From: Leishmania infantum JPCM5
Taxonomy: Eukaryota; Euglenozoa; Kinetoplastea; Trypanosomatida; Trypanosomatidae
Direction of reading: 5' to 3'
DNA: 64,000 nt
Assembly: GCF_000002875.2 (NCBI RefSeq)
Contig: NC_009388.2
Location: forward strand, 126,001 to 190,000
In this document: in pieces, positions 11,052 to 22,500 of the stretch
How the letters are laid out: every line of letters starts with the position of its first letter
How positions within the stretch are numbered: the first letter of the stretch is position 1
The notes under the pieces: model-generated
Database searches by the model: none
The model's input: the letters and a program-made list of their open reading frames with translations, nothing else
What the model was told of the DNA's origin: nothing
Made by a program: the position numbers and the translations under genes

Positions 11052-14000
11052 ATGCCGAGGCTGCACGCCATCTCGCAGGGTATGTGGCATCACATTCAGC
11101 AACAGCAGCAGCAGCAACGTCCGGCACGGCAGATGCAACTTGCTGAGCCGAACATCGGCGGCGTCCCGGCGCAGCTGTCGCCGATGGCAACGCCGGCCCC
11201 CACACGAGTGCGAATGGTGTGTGTGCAGGAAGGCGAAAACAGAACGGTACTGGTGCAGGAAAGCCCCCGCATCGACCACACTCAGAAATCGCACTCACAG
11301 CAGCCACATCCGGATTCAGAGGAGTCCCACGTACGCTCAGCTGCGCGCTTGATGCACCGCAGCGGCAGGACAGCGCTACCACTGCCGCATGGCGCGCTCA
11401 CAAACACGGAGGTGGCTGTCTGTGGCGATGATGCAGAAAATGGTTTCCACAGAAGACGAGAGCGGCGACCGCGGTTACCCTCACCACGAACCTCGCGCAC
11501 GCTGGAGGAGTTGTTTAACGAGGAGCTGATTGCAGAGGAGCAGCGCGTGGCGCTCTTGTCGGCGCACCAGCTCACCATTACGGCGGGAGAAGAGGATCTG
11601 TTCTCGAAAGCTCCGACTCGCTCGTACAGCAGCATCGTGGAAGCCGGGCAGCGGGTCATGGCGATGACGAACGCGTCCAGCCGAACCACGCGGCGTCAGT
11701 GTACGGTCGACGCGCCGCTGCCAACGCCTAGCGAGGCTAGTGCGGTGGTGGGAGCTGTGCCTCACACGTGCCTGGAGCCGCTGCGGGTGTGGCTGCCAAG
11801 GCGCGTGGAAGCGCTTTCCGCGCTGACATGTGAGGGCAGTCCGCCAATCACGCGCGTCGCGGCGAGCGGCGACCGCAGCCAAGCGCGAACTCGCGCAGGC
11901 GACGGTGATGACGGCTTCCCAGTCGCTCTGTGGCGCCGCACACCGTGCAGCACACCGCCGCGCGCAGGGGTGGCAATGGCCGATGCAGACGGCGCACCTA
12001 CGTCGCTGCTGTCGTCTCCGCACTGGTGCGTGACGGCTTATGAGCCGCTGAGCCTGTCACTACCGGCGACGGCGCGGTGTGCCGACGGCGATAGTGAAGG
12101 GCCGGTGCTTCAGCAGGCACCTATCAGCACCACCACCCTTACTCATCTCAGCAGCACTGTGGACAGCAGCATTCTGGGCCGCAGCGGCGCTCGCGAAGGC
12201 GATGACGCGGTGAACGGCACGGAAGACGATGAAGAGGCTGCTGCGGTGGGTGCCTGCCGTGATTATCGTCCACCCACAGCGATGGCATCAGCGCACGGCT
12301 CAGCACCCACTACCACGGCGGTGACGCGGGTGTACTGGGGTGCTGCTCCACCGTTGAGAGGGATGGCGCCGAGTGTTCTGCACCACGGCGGCGCGAGTGG
12401 CATGGGTGCTGATGGCGATGCTGGTGATGCAGGCGGCGACGGTGCGGCCTTCGCAGGCCGCAGGAGCTCTGGTCAGAACATTCTCAGCAGTGTGCAAGGC
12501 GGCGCAAGGGGCTATGATGGCGTTGGCGCGCGTCCTTCACGCAGCTCCGCCACCGCTGCAGTTGATCGCCATGAGCCGTTCTGTGAGCTGCCATCTTCGC
12601 TGTTGCCCGTGATGCGCCGGCGACCACCCGCCGTCCCGGGCCCCGACGCGTGTGTGCCGCCGCAGTCGATGGAGCTGCGGATCACCCTTCCCTGGTTGCT
12701 GCACACCTCCACGCTTCCGCCGGTTGCGGCCGAAGTGCTGGCACGCTGTCTGGGGGCACACATCAGAGCGCATCTGCGACCAGAGGGGGCAGCGCAGTGG
12801 AGGCAGGATGGTGCGTGCCGCCCTCGACTCAGCGGGACATGCGCACCGGGGCCTGCAGCGGCACGTCCACAGCCCATGTCTTCACGGAGGGATGACCCAC
12901 CGCCGTGCTGGGTGGCGGCCTTTGCGTACACGGAGGGGATTCAGATGTACGCGACGAATCACGCCGCGTCCCTCGTCCACGCCAAGGAGAGCACCGAAGG
13001 GTTCGAGGCGTCTCGCGATTACCAGGCAAGCCCGCGTCACGACCCTTGCGGTCTCGCCCCAGAGGCGCCGCTAGAACGCATCTCCTGGCCTGCGTGGGTG
13101 CCGGATGCGCAGACGAGTGTCCGCATGCTCGCCGCGCTCACCTCGGGTGCCTTCCAGCTGATCGAGGCGATCGCGCGAGCCCTCGGCCAGGCGGCCGCTG
13201 CTGGCAACTGTTCTGCTGCTGCTGCGCTGGCAGACATGGATACAGCGGAAGAAGGCAACACTGAAGCCCGCAGTGTCCGAAGGTCCGCATGCAACGCAGG
13301 AGGTCAGCTGCACATCGGCGGTGGCACGTCACGCTCCTCCACGACGCTCTCTCGAGATCCCGCCACCGTGCTGCATCAGTTTCATGTCTTCTCTGAGGCC
13401 ATCTTCGGTGATGCGGCCAACAAGCGTCTTTGCCGACATGTCCGCGATCGCCTCCCGCTGCACGTGCAGGACTTGAGCGAGTTGTTGAGTCGGCCGTGGT
13501 GCGGCGGCGCAAGGGAAGACGAGGACGGCGATGTGGCCACCACCACAACTGCCGTCGCCGCTACCGGCGTGTGGCGTGCTCGCTGCCCCTCCATGCTGGA
13601 TCTTGTGCACCACCTCGCCCGTGCGTGGATGGCGGAGTGCTTTACCGGCCTGGCGAACCGGCTGCACGCGTTCCTGACCACCCACGATCCCGGCGTCGTG
13701 TTCGACCTCATCAGTGCACGTGCGAACGACAGCGACGACGCCGTGCCCCATGACAGCCTCTGCAACTGTGCGAGGCTGCTGAAGAGGATGTGTGCCGAGG
13801 AGTGTGGTGAGAACGCCTGTGCGCATCAGCGGGGTCCCGCTCCGGCGCGCGAGCGGCACTGCGACCAGCGCGAACGCCATGACTGCTCAGTTCACTCGCG
13901 CGCAGTGCCGGGAGCCGCGACCGCAGCCGCGTCGGTGCTCCCGCCACATGCGTTGATCTACCGAGGCGTCGCAGAGTTCACCCACGGGCCTCTGCAGCGG

Positions 14001-15963
14001 TGGGAGCGGTGGTGGTGGTCACCGTCGTCGACCCCTGCCGCACATTCCCTGGCCACCAACACTACTGCCAGCGTCGTGGCCATGCAATGGTCAACTCACG
14101 TCAACTACGCCACCGTGCGCTCCCTCCAGTGGGTGCTACGCCACCCTCTCGACGCGCACGCGGTCGCAGATGGTGCGCGGCAGTCCGCATCGAACCTGGC
14201 TGCTGTCACGGACATGCGGGCGCTGCTGGAGCTGCTAACATTGATGCCGCCGCTCCTGGACACGACGGCGCTGCTGATGTACGAGGCGGAGGCGGTGCTA
14301 CGCGGCGCCTGCGCTTGCGTGATGGGAAACGCCGGCGATCGCGGTGGCGGTGGTACGGCGATCATGACGAGCGGCGCGCACAGCCACAACGCTATCACCA
14401 CCGGCATCCGAGCAACGCCGTCGCGCGCCGCGACGCAAGGGTTCCACGCGTACTACCGCGTCTTCCTCGGACTTGTGTGCTACGGTGCAATGCAGCTGAG
14501 CGACGCTGAGGGCATGGCGCTGCTGTCACGGCCGCGGCTGCAGCCAACGGGCGTGGAGCCCTCGACGGCAGCGCCCCACCACCGTGACGCTGCATCGCCT
14601 TTGCCAGAGCTGCGTTCAGCACAGGCTACCGTGGACGGTCTGTGGACAAGGTACATACTGCCGCTCGTGGTGGGTTACGTCAGCGGCAGCGGTACAGGGG
14701 CTGCGCCCGCAGCTCGCATGGATGCGTTGACAGCCGCGGATCAGTGCATCACGTACGCACTGATGCTGCTGCAGCTGCTGCGGCTTGAAGGGCGAAGCGC
14801 GCGCCATGGTGGCCGCGGATGTGCACAAAACCCCGCCCTCCCAAATGGAGCCCAGCAGGATGTGCCTAACTGCGGCGTGTCGTCGTCGTCGCGGCACCGA
14901 CGCAAGCGTGCCCGCTCCTCCGCTGTGGGAGGGCCGGAACCGCATCCATGGGGCAACTCACGAAGCGCTGGCTCGTGTGGCGAAGACGCTCGGCCGAGGT
15001 GGTGGGCACCATCACCGACAACCGCGGATGAGCACCCCGCCACCGCTCGCTCCCCGCGGCCGGAGAGCGTTTCCAGCTCCGCCTTCACCGCAGATACAGC
15101 GACGACGACAACAACAACGGCCACAACGCGCCGGTGCGCCAACAGCGGTCTTGACAGCATCAGCGAGCTCGAGCGAGTTGGCGCGACTACGACGGAATCG
15201 CAATACATGGCAGCGCCGGCGTTCGCCCACGCTCCGCGGCCCGGTCACAGAGACGAGCAGAGCGTTGCACCCAACGCCGCCAGCGGCGCGGTGGACGGCA
15301 TCGTGGGCATGTCGCCCAAGGAGCAGACGGCGCCCTCGCCGCATCGCATCCCTCCCCTGGAGCTTCTCGCTCAAGGAGACGCGGGAGAAGCAGCAGCAGC
15401 AGCAGCCACACCGCAGTGTCCTCCCTGTCCTGCGCCTCCACCCGATTGGCAGGGCGTGTGCCGGCAGCTGATTCGCCGTTGGCTGCAGCCGACGAGCGAC
15501 TGTCATGGTCGCGGTTGTCGGGCGTCGAACTTCGCCGAAGGGGCGGCGCAGCATCCGAAGGCCGATGACAGTGCCGCCGTTAGAGCAAACTGCTTTCCAG
15601 GCGGGCGGTCACAGTTGCTCGATATCTGCGAGGCAGGCGGTGGCCACACTCTGCACCGTCGCGATGTCCGTCGCGTCGGCGCTCTTTTGGCGGGCCTGGC
15701 GCTACGCGTCGCGGCCGTCCGTGAGGAGGAACAGGGCGCGCACGCCGTAAGCCCCCACAGCGACGGTACTGGATGCTGCTATGATTACCTCTACGGCGTG
15801 CTGCCGCCTGGACTGCGCGCAAGGGACGCTGGCCTCATCACCGTCGCCTCCACCTCCAGTTCTGACGACGGCGAGGATAGCGACACGGACAGTGCAGGGG
15901 AGAATGCAGAGACGGATGACAACCCCTGCAATGTAAACATCCTGCACTGTGTTGCGTCCACAA

Positions 15964-15996
<33 letters not shown>

Positions 15997-16067
15997 ACAC
16001 CCTCGGCACCACCCCTTCGGCGGCATTGGTGTCGCCGCTATCGTCATCCCTGTCAACATCGCCGTGA
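11052..16067 (+). CDS. Large protein of unknown function, low-complexity and helical blocks
   Basis: A 1671-residue open frame from the first in-frame ATG. I do not recognise a domain. A seven-Gln tract lies at residues 16-22. Long Ala/Ser/Gly/Thr/Arg-rich disordered stretches separate islands that look folded. Examples are the blocks containing WPAWVPDAQTSVRML, FHVFSEAIFGDAANKR, LDLVHHLARAWMAECF and YRVFLGLVCYGAMQLS, mostly in residues 680-1220. The tail has a Ser/Asp/Glu-rich acidic patch at about 1600-1625 and a run of eight Ser at 1641-1648. No signal peptide or clear membrane segment is seen. The length and unbroken frame over 5 kb support a real gene; the function is unknown. Confidence 0.8.
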
Positions 16068-17081
16068 CGCAGTATCCGAGCGAGGCGGAGCGGACCTCAG
16101 CGCAGCGCCGCTTGTTGCTCAGCTCTGCGTTGGCTTGTTCTTCTTCTGCCTCCCCCCCCCTCCTCGACTTCAGTGGATCGCCTTTACTGCGCTGCGTCAG
16201 GACACGTACACGCACGTGCACGGACTGACGCCACCTATTTACCGTGTTGCACACATGCACGCAACCGTTTCCGTCGCAAGCCTGCGCTGGCCTCTTGGGT
16301 TAGTTGGTTAGCTTGCTGATGTTTCGCTTTCATCTTCTTTGTTGGGGTCTTCGCCTTCGTCTCGCCCACCCGCCTCTGTCGTGCCGTCTTCTCTGGCGCA
16401 TGGGTGTGATGTACGTGTTGCACGGCCCCGGTCCCGCGCATATCAGATCGACCGAACAGAAGAGCTCAGCAAGCGACTGTGTCAGGGGAGGGGCGAACCG
16501 CCGAGGCATATCTGACGTGTCCGCCAGTGGTGCTTGGCATGTAAGCCCTCTTGTGGGTTGGGAGCGAGAGCCGAGGAGGGGGTGTACCTCATCTCTCGCC
16601 GCCACCGCCGACTGCGTGACGGTTGCACTGTCAGCACACATTCGTCTTCCTGTTCGATGCGTCCATCAGCACCCCACCCACACCATGGAGGTGCAGTGGG
16701 TGGCGCCGTACATCATCGTCGCGTGCGTGTGCCGTTCTGTCTGCGTGCGGTCACGTGTGCGCAAACCTTGTGGGATGCCGCCTCGACCTCTCCTCCACCT
16801 CCCTGTGCCGGTCTGTCCGTCCGCTCGTGCGTGGATCATGTGTGTACCTGTGTGTTTCTCTCTGTCTCTCCCTCTCTCTCGCTTATCGCCACCACCATCG
16901 CATCTGCGACCCACAACTACGCGTCAACGGGCGGCGGCTCCCTCTTCCACGCACCCGCCCGCATCCTTCGCCTTCGTAACTCGCCTCTCTTCACAAAACT
17001 TTCAGTTTTGAGGTAGCCCTATCTGTGCGCCCGCCCTGCCCCCCCCTCTACACCCCTCCCCACGCACTGTCCATCATCGCC
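16068..17081. other. Spacer upstream of the first P1 copy
   Basis: No gene seen. Pyrimidine tracts at about 16855-16885 and 16980-17003 precede an AG at 17004-17005, a reasonable acceptor for the copy at 17082. The last 20 bases before the ATG (17062-17081) are identical to the 20 before the second copy (18302-18321). Confidence 0.6.
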
Positions 17082-17420
17082 ATGTCCGCTGAGACCCTCG
17101 CGTGCACGTACGCCGCGCTCATGCTGAGTGACGCCGGCCTGCCCACCTCGGCCGAGAACATCGCCGCGGCGGTGAAGGCGGCCGGCGTCGAAATGCGCCC
17201 CACCCTGCCCATCATCTTTGCCCGCTTCCTGGAGAAGAAAGTCCGTGGAGACGCTGAATGGCGGCCGCCGCCGCGCAGGCCCCGACGGCCGCGTCCGCCC
17301 CGTCTCCGGCGGCGGGCGCCGCCTCCGCTGCAGCGGCCCGGCGGCAAGGTGGAAGACAAGAAGGACGAGCCTGAAGAAGGAGGCGACGGCCGACATGGGG
17401 TTTTGGTCTGTTCGAACTGA
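17082..17420 (+). pseudogene. Damaged copy of acidic ribosomal protein P1
   Basis: Codons 1 to about 52 match the intact copy at 18322 almost perfectly. After that it carries extra single bases at about 17238-17240 (A), 17257-17258 (A) and 17336-17338 (C), which together restore frame. There is then a three-base loss in the Lys-rich stretch and three more single-base gains near the end. The result loses the alanine-rich hinge reading and replaces the conserved tail DDDMGFGLFD with RHGVLVCSN. That tail recruits translation factors in P proteins, so this product should not work as a stalk protein. All the frame-changing differences are insertions, several of them next to an identical base, and all lie in the last 190 bases. 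That could be decay, but it is also how a low-quality sequence end looks. Confidence 0.8.
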
Positions 17421-18321
17421 GCGCCGTACGCGTCTTCTTGTGAGCTCGCGGGACAATCTTCTGTTTTGGGTATAGAGCGAGAGAGAAGGAGGGAAGAGGA
17501 AGGGGAAGCGCTGGCTGATCCCTGCCTCGCCTCCAACTCCCCCTCCTCTGGTCCCGTGTCGAGTAGCGCGAGCTGATTGTTGTCGCACCTGCTCGATGAA
17601 CGCCATCGCATCAAGGCGTCGCCGCGCGCGCGCGCGCCAGAACGCAACACCAGCCACCTTTCTCGCGGCCTCTCTTTCGCCCACAAGCAGAGGTGGCGCG
17701 CGGGACGCGATGACCTCTTTAACGACGCCGAGCATCATCGCCATCAAACGCACAGACGCAGCGACACACGCGGGCGTACGCGTACCTGTCGTGTCGCGTG
17801 CGATGGCGATGATGCTCGGCGTCGTTAAAGAGGTCCTCGCGTCACCATCGCGTCTTCGCTTCTTCGTTGGGTTTCTTTTCGTCATTTCACCCCACCCACG
17901 CAACCTCCACGAATTCAACGACGGCAGCGTGCGCGCGCGCGAGTGAGCGAGAGTTGGAGGAAGAAGACACGCACGCACACAACACGACGACGAGACGTTG
18001 TCGCGTGTGCGCGCGTTCTCCGGCACAGCGGTGACGTCCATGCATGGCCCTCCACGTCGACATGGATGCCTCTGTGCAAACCTCGGTCGCGCGGGATGCG
18101 TGCGCGCCACTGTCTCTATGCAAGCGCCGGTGTCCCCGCACTGTTATGCACAACCTTCTCGATGTATCTGGTCTTCCTCATCTCTCACTCCCCCTCCCAA
18201 ATACGGATCTCTCTCTCTCTCTGCTCGTAATGTCTGTCTCGCGCACACGCACACGTGGCACCACACTCCCGCAAGCACGTCATCACAGGAACACCTTCCT
18301 TACGCACTGTCCATCATCGCC
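17421..18321. other. Spacer between the P1 copies, with a perfect inverted repeat
   Basis: No gene seen. It is unrelated to the spacer after the second copy, so the duplication did not keep the 3' flank. It contains the 34-base inverted repeat listed separately. A pyrimidine-rich stretch at about 18174-18231 and AGs at 18274-18275 and 18287-18288 could supply the acceptor for the intact copy. Confidence 0.6.
17712..17835. repeat. Perfect 34-base inverted repeat with 56-base spacer
   Basis: The left arm 17712-17745 is the exact reverse complement of the right arm 17802-17835. Matching continues outward for about seven more bases after one mismatch. The RNA would form a very stable stem with a 56-base loop. 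Confidence 0.9.
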
Positions 18322-18657
18322 ATGTCCGCTGAGACCCTCGCGTGCACGTACGCCGCGCTCATGCTGAGTGACGCCGGCCTGCCCACCTCGGCCGAGAACA
18401 TCGCCGCGGCGGTGAAGGCGGCCGGCGTCGAGATGCGCCCCACCCTGCCCATCATCTTTGCCCGCTTCCTGGAGAAGAAGTCCGTGGAGACGCTGATGGC
18501 GGCCGCCGCCGCGCAGGCCCCGACGGCCGCGTCCGCCCCGTCTCCGGCGGCGGGCGCCGCCTCCGCTGCAGCGGCCGGCGGCAAGGTGGAGGACAAGAAG
18601 AAGGACGAGCCTGAGGAGGAGGGCGACGACGACATGGGTTTTGGTCTGTTCGACTGA
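18322..18657 (+). CDS. 60S acidic ribosomal protein P1
   Basis: A 111-residue protein, the usual P1 length. The N-terminal helical dimerisation domain (about residues 1-60) begins MSAETLACTYAALMLSDAGL. It is followed by an Ala/Pro hinge (about 65-90), a charged Lys/Glu stretch, and the conserved tail DDDMGFGLFD that contacts elongation factors. With P2 and P0 it forms the lateral stalk of the large ribosomal subunit in the cytoplasm. Longer in-frame extensions exist upstream, but this ATG is the one shared with the other copy and gives the canonical N-terminus. This is the only copy in the window predicted to be functional. Confidence 0.95.
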   Translation: MSAETLACTYAALMLSDAGLPTSAENIAAAVKAAGVEMRPTLPIIFARFLEKKSVETLMAAAAAQAPTAASAPSPAAGAASAAAAGGKVEDKKKDEPEEEGDDDMGFGLFD

Positions 18658-19527
18658 GCGCCCCGCATGATGACCGGCATATGCGAGCACATGGTTGTTT
18701 GCCTCATGCTCTGCAACACCCGAGCATGCGTGAGCGCTGCCTCTGTGCGTGCACATATATATATGTGTGTGTGTGTGTGCGTGTGTTTCGCTGCTCTCTT
18801 TTTCTTTTCGATTTTATTTACGTGTGCGTTACTCCTTCCTCTGCGAGCCCTAACGACTCACAAGACGCGGTCCGATGGACGCGTGATGGCTTGCATCACC
18901 AGCTCTCGCTCCGCGGACGAAGCGGCATCGCGGGCCGGAGAGCGTGAGCGAGCGAGCCGTTGGCAATCGGAAGTGGGGTGCGTCGTCCACCTCTAATTTT
19001 TTTTCGGGGGGAGGGTAACCGTGCTGTCTTCTCTTGCGCACTCTATCCGCAGCCCGCGCTGTCGTTAACCCCTCCCCCATCCCAACCTCGACTCACGGCT
19101 TCGGCACAATGCTGAAGCTGATGTGGTGAAGTCGGACGCACACACTCGCCTACACATCTGTGCGGGTGTGTGCGCGTCTCCAGCTCTGCTGATGTCGCTT
19201 CTCCTCGCCTCTGCTCTCCCGTCTCGCTCACATATAGGTCTCACCGGTCACGACCACCACGATCCACCAACCAAAACACCCACCCACCTACACACACACG
19301 CACACACACACACAAAAAAAAAAGCGTGCGGAGCCTCTTTATAAACCTTGTTTCCTCACGCATCGGCCGCTGACGGACGCCTTCCGCGTCGTCGTTGAGC
19401 CAGTGTCATCGAGTGCGGCGCGCACCACCACCACCACCCGGAGAGGGAAAACAAGTGCATTGCTCTACCGCCTCGCGGGCCGCTTGCGCAGACATCGAGG
19501 GACCGCTCCTGCACTCTCGCTGCAGCG
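18658..19527. other. Spacer with probable acceptor for the TLDc gene
   Basis: No gene seen. A pyrimidine tract at about 19198-19230 is followed by AG at 19236-19237, and a CA repeat with an A run lies at about 19291-19322. Confidence 0.5.
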
Positions 19528-22500
19528 ATGGAGCGCTTGAGCGCGGGCCCGGCGGGTGGTGACGCCGCCGAAACCGCGGCAGTGCCACCGGGCACCGCCG
19601 TTGGTGGCCGCCCGCCCAGTCAGGCTTCCACGTCCACGGCGTCCCCGCCCCCGGTGGCCACGCAGCTGACCGACACGCAGCTGCTGCAGCTCTCCCTTTG
19701 CAGCGCCGTCGCGTCGGCGGCCGCCGGAAAGGCGACCGTTGCCGCGAACAACTACGCCCTCGTCATCAAGATCATCTTCCGCAAGTGCTTCCTGCTGGAG
19801 GAGCTCGTGTTGCTGGCGCTCGCCATGGGCTACGAGACTCGCAAAGCCGCTCATGCCGCTTCCCCTCACGTCGCCGGCGATGACGGCCGTAAAAGCAGCG
19901 GCCCCGGCCGCGGCGCTGCAGGGAGTGGCCCGCACGACTGTCCGCTCTCCGCTGGTGCAACACACGAGCAGCTGGTGGATCCACTGGCAAACATGGGCAC
20001 GCTTCTGCCGCCTGGCTTGGGCGAGGATGACTACGACGAGGAGCGCACGTACTCTGAACAGAAGGAGCAACGTGAACAGCATCAGCGGCATCAGTACGTC
20101 CGGACCCCACCAGCGGCGCGGGACGGCGCCAGTATCGCCTCTACGGTGTCGTCGGCCAGCCCAACAGCACACGACTCGACGCCAGGGTACGACGCCGCAA
20201 CCGCACGGTGGCTCGCCTGTCTGCTCGCCAAGGTGCATCCAGATGCGCTGCCGATCGCCACACTGGAGACGATCTGCAAAGTACCCCTGACGGGCTCACC
20301 TAACGCGGCAGCATCATCACCTGCACGCGGCGGGGCAGCTGCTCGTCGGCAAGTCGCAAGCACTACCTCCGCGGCCAGCATTGGCAACTGGCCGTCTGCT
20401 ACTGGAGTGAACGACTCCCCATCGATGAGCACCGTTGCCGTCTTGCCTCTGCTGCCCTCTCTCAAGTCGTCGCCGACCCCATCGCCGCCCGGCGCGGCAT
20501 CGCCGATGCCCGTTGGCGGAAGAAGAGACATGCCGACTGGCAGTCCAAACAGCAACAGCGACGCCGCCCCGTCGTTGGCGGCCGCTGCGCCCTTCTCCAC
20601 CTCACTCTCGCTTCTGTTCGCGACCCTCCTCTGGGACGTCGCCTGCGCGCTGTGGAACGAGGGCTTCATCGAGGATGCGCACCACTGGCTCTCCGTCATG
20701 GACGTGCGACGGCTGTGGAAGCTCTACAACGACTTGTGCCGCGGTGGCGAGGCCGCTGCCTTCAGAGAGCCCCCAGAGGAGAGCGTGAAGAGTGGCGACC
20801 GCGCCTGTGCGCTGAGCTGGCCGGCGGTGTTGGCAGAGAGCTGCGCCGCAGACATGTCGCCGTCCTCGCGCCGGCCATCGCGGTCATCGGCAGCGACGGA
20901 AAGCCCGTCAGGAGGCGCCGGCCAGACTAACCACTCCAGTGGCGCGCAGCAGGAGAACGTCGTTTCCAGTCCAGCTGTGCCACCACCTCGACAAGGGATC
21001 CTGCTCTCTGCCCTTGCTCAGGTTGGCGGGCCGCTGCCCATGACCGACTTGGCCGCGTGCTTCACCGACCCGGCAGAGTTCGAGGTCGGCAACGTGGGCA
21101 AGGACGCGGTGGCGGCTGCCGCGCAGTCGAGGACGGAGGAGCGCAGTGTGGGCGACGACGCAGCAGCGATGCATGCGGAGACACGAACGGCTGCCCTCGC
21201 CAGATTTGTCCGCCGCCTCGCACGCCGCACGAGCGCGCTGCGTGACCTCTGCGGGCTCATGATCGCCTGCGAGACAGCCGAAGACGTTTTCTACGTCATG
21301 TACGCCCTGAGCAGCGCTCTCGTGACACAGCAGTGGAAGTACGGCCAGCAGCAGGAGCGACAGCGAGCGGACGAAGCAGCAGCTGCGGCCAGAGGGGCAG
21401 CCGCCACCACAGCCTCAGCCACCGCGACTACGACTAACGGCGGGCTGTCTGAGCTGCTCATCATTGCGAACCTCCTCATCGAACTCTTCATAACGAAGCG
21501 GGCCCAGCAGCTGCTGTTGGAAGAGGGCGGACTGGACGAATTCGCCTCTGGCATCGCCACCGCGCCGTCGCCGCTGGCGGCGGACGGACGTGGGGGTAGT
21601 GCGGAGGATGCACCGCGCAGGCTTTCACGTCAGCAGCAGCGGCGGCGCACCGACCGCGCCATTCGCCGCGCGTGCGACGAGGTTGTCTGCGCCTTCACGA
21701 ATGGGCGCTGTCTCACCCTCTATGCACTCGAATCGTATGGCATCCCGCCCCCGTGCGACGGCGACAGCAACACCGCGGAGGCGCAACTGTTGGCACCTGA
21801 GCTACCCTACGTTCTCGTGAGCAACCTACTGAGCAGCACGCTCAACTACTCCACTCGCTACCTCTTTAGCAAGGTGTACCACGGCGTCATGGGGTGCCGC
21901 GGCGTGGCCGCGGCAGAGCGCCATCAGGAGGCTGAGATGAGCAACCCATCACCATCATCTTCGCCAGCAGCGGCCGCCGCCGCCGCGTCTATCCCAAGTC
22001 ATCCGAACCGCACACGACGCGCCACAGATGAGGAGAAGGAGCGCCGCCGCGCATGGACGAGGCCGCCTGCTGCTGCTGTCACTGCAGCGGCGGCGCCGCA
22101 GAGGACGCCACCGCTGCACGCACACGCTTCACCAGCATCGGCATCCGCGACCATCACAGCCTCCGTGCAGAGCGTCGCTGGCGAGCTCTTCGGCCTCATG
22201 AGGAAGACGGCGGTGAACTGGCGCGACCTCGGCAACTTCGGTCACGCCGGTGTAGCCCTGCAGTCATGCAGCAGGGACAACTGCAACTACGGCTGTAGGC
22301 ATCACCACCACGACGTGCGACCGTCCTTCAGCATGGCTGATGCGCCTGGCGGTGATCCGCTGCGTGGACGGGAAGGCGGTGGCGGGTATGCAGAGCGTCT
22401 CGCCGCCGCGCGCCGCGAGCATCGCGCGGCCGCGGGGGACGGTGGCAGCAAAGAACGAGTGCAGCTCGGGGAGGCGACGCCGTGGTCGGCTGGATCACCC

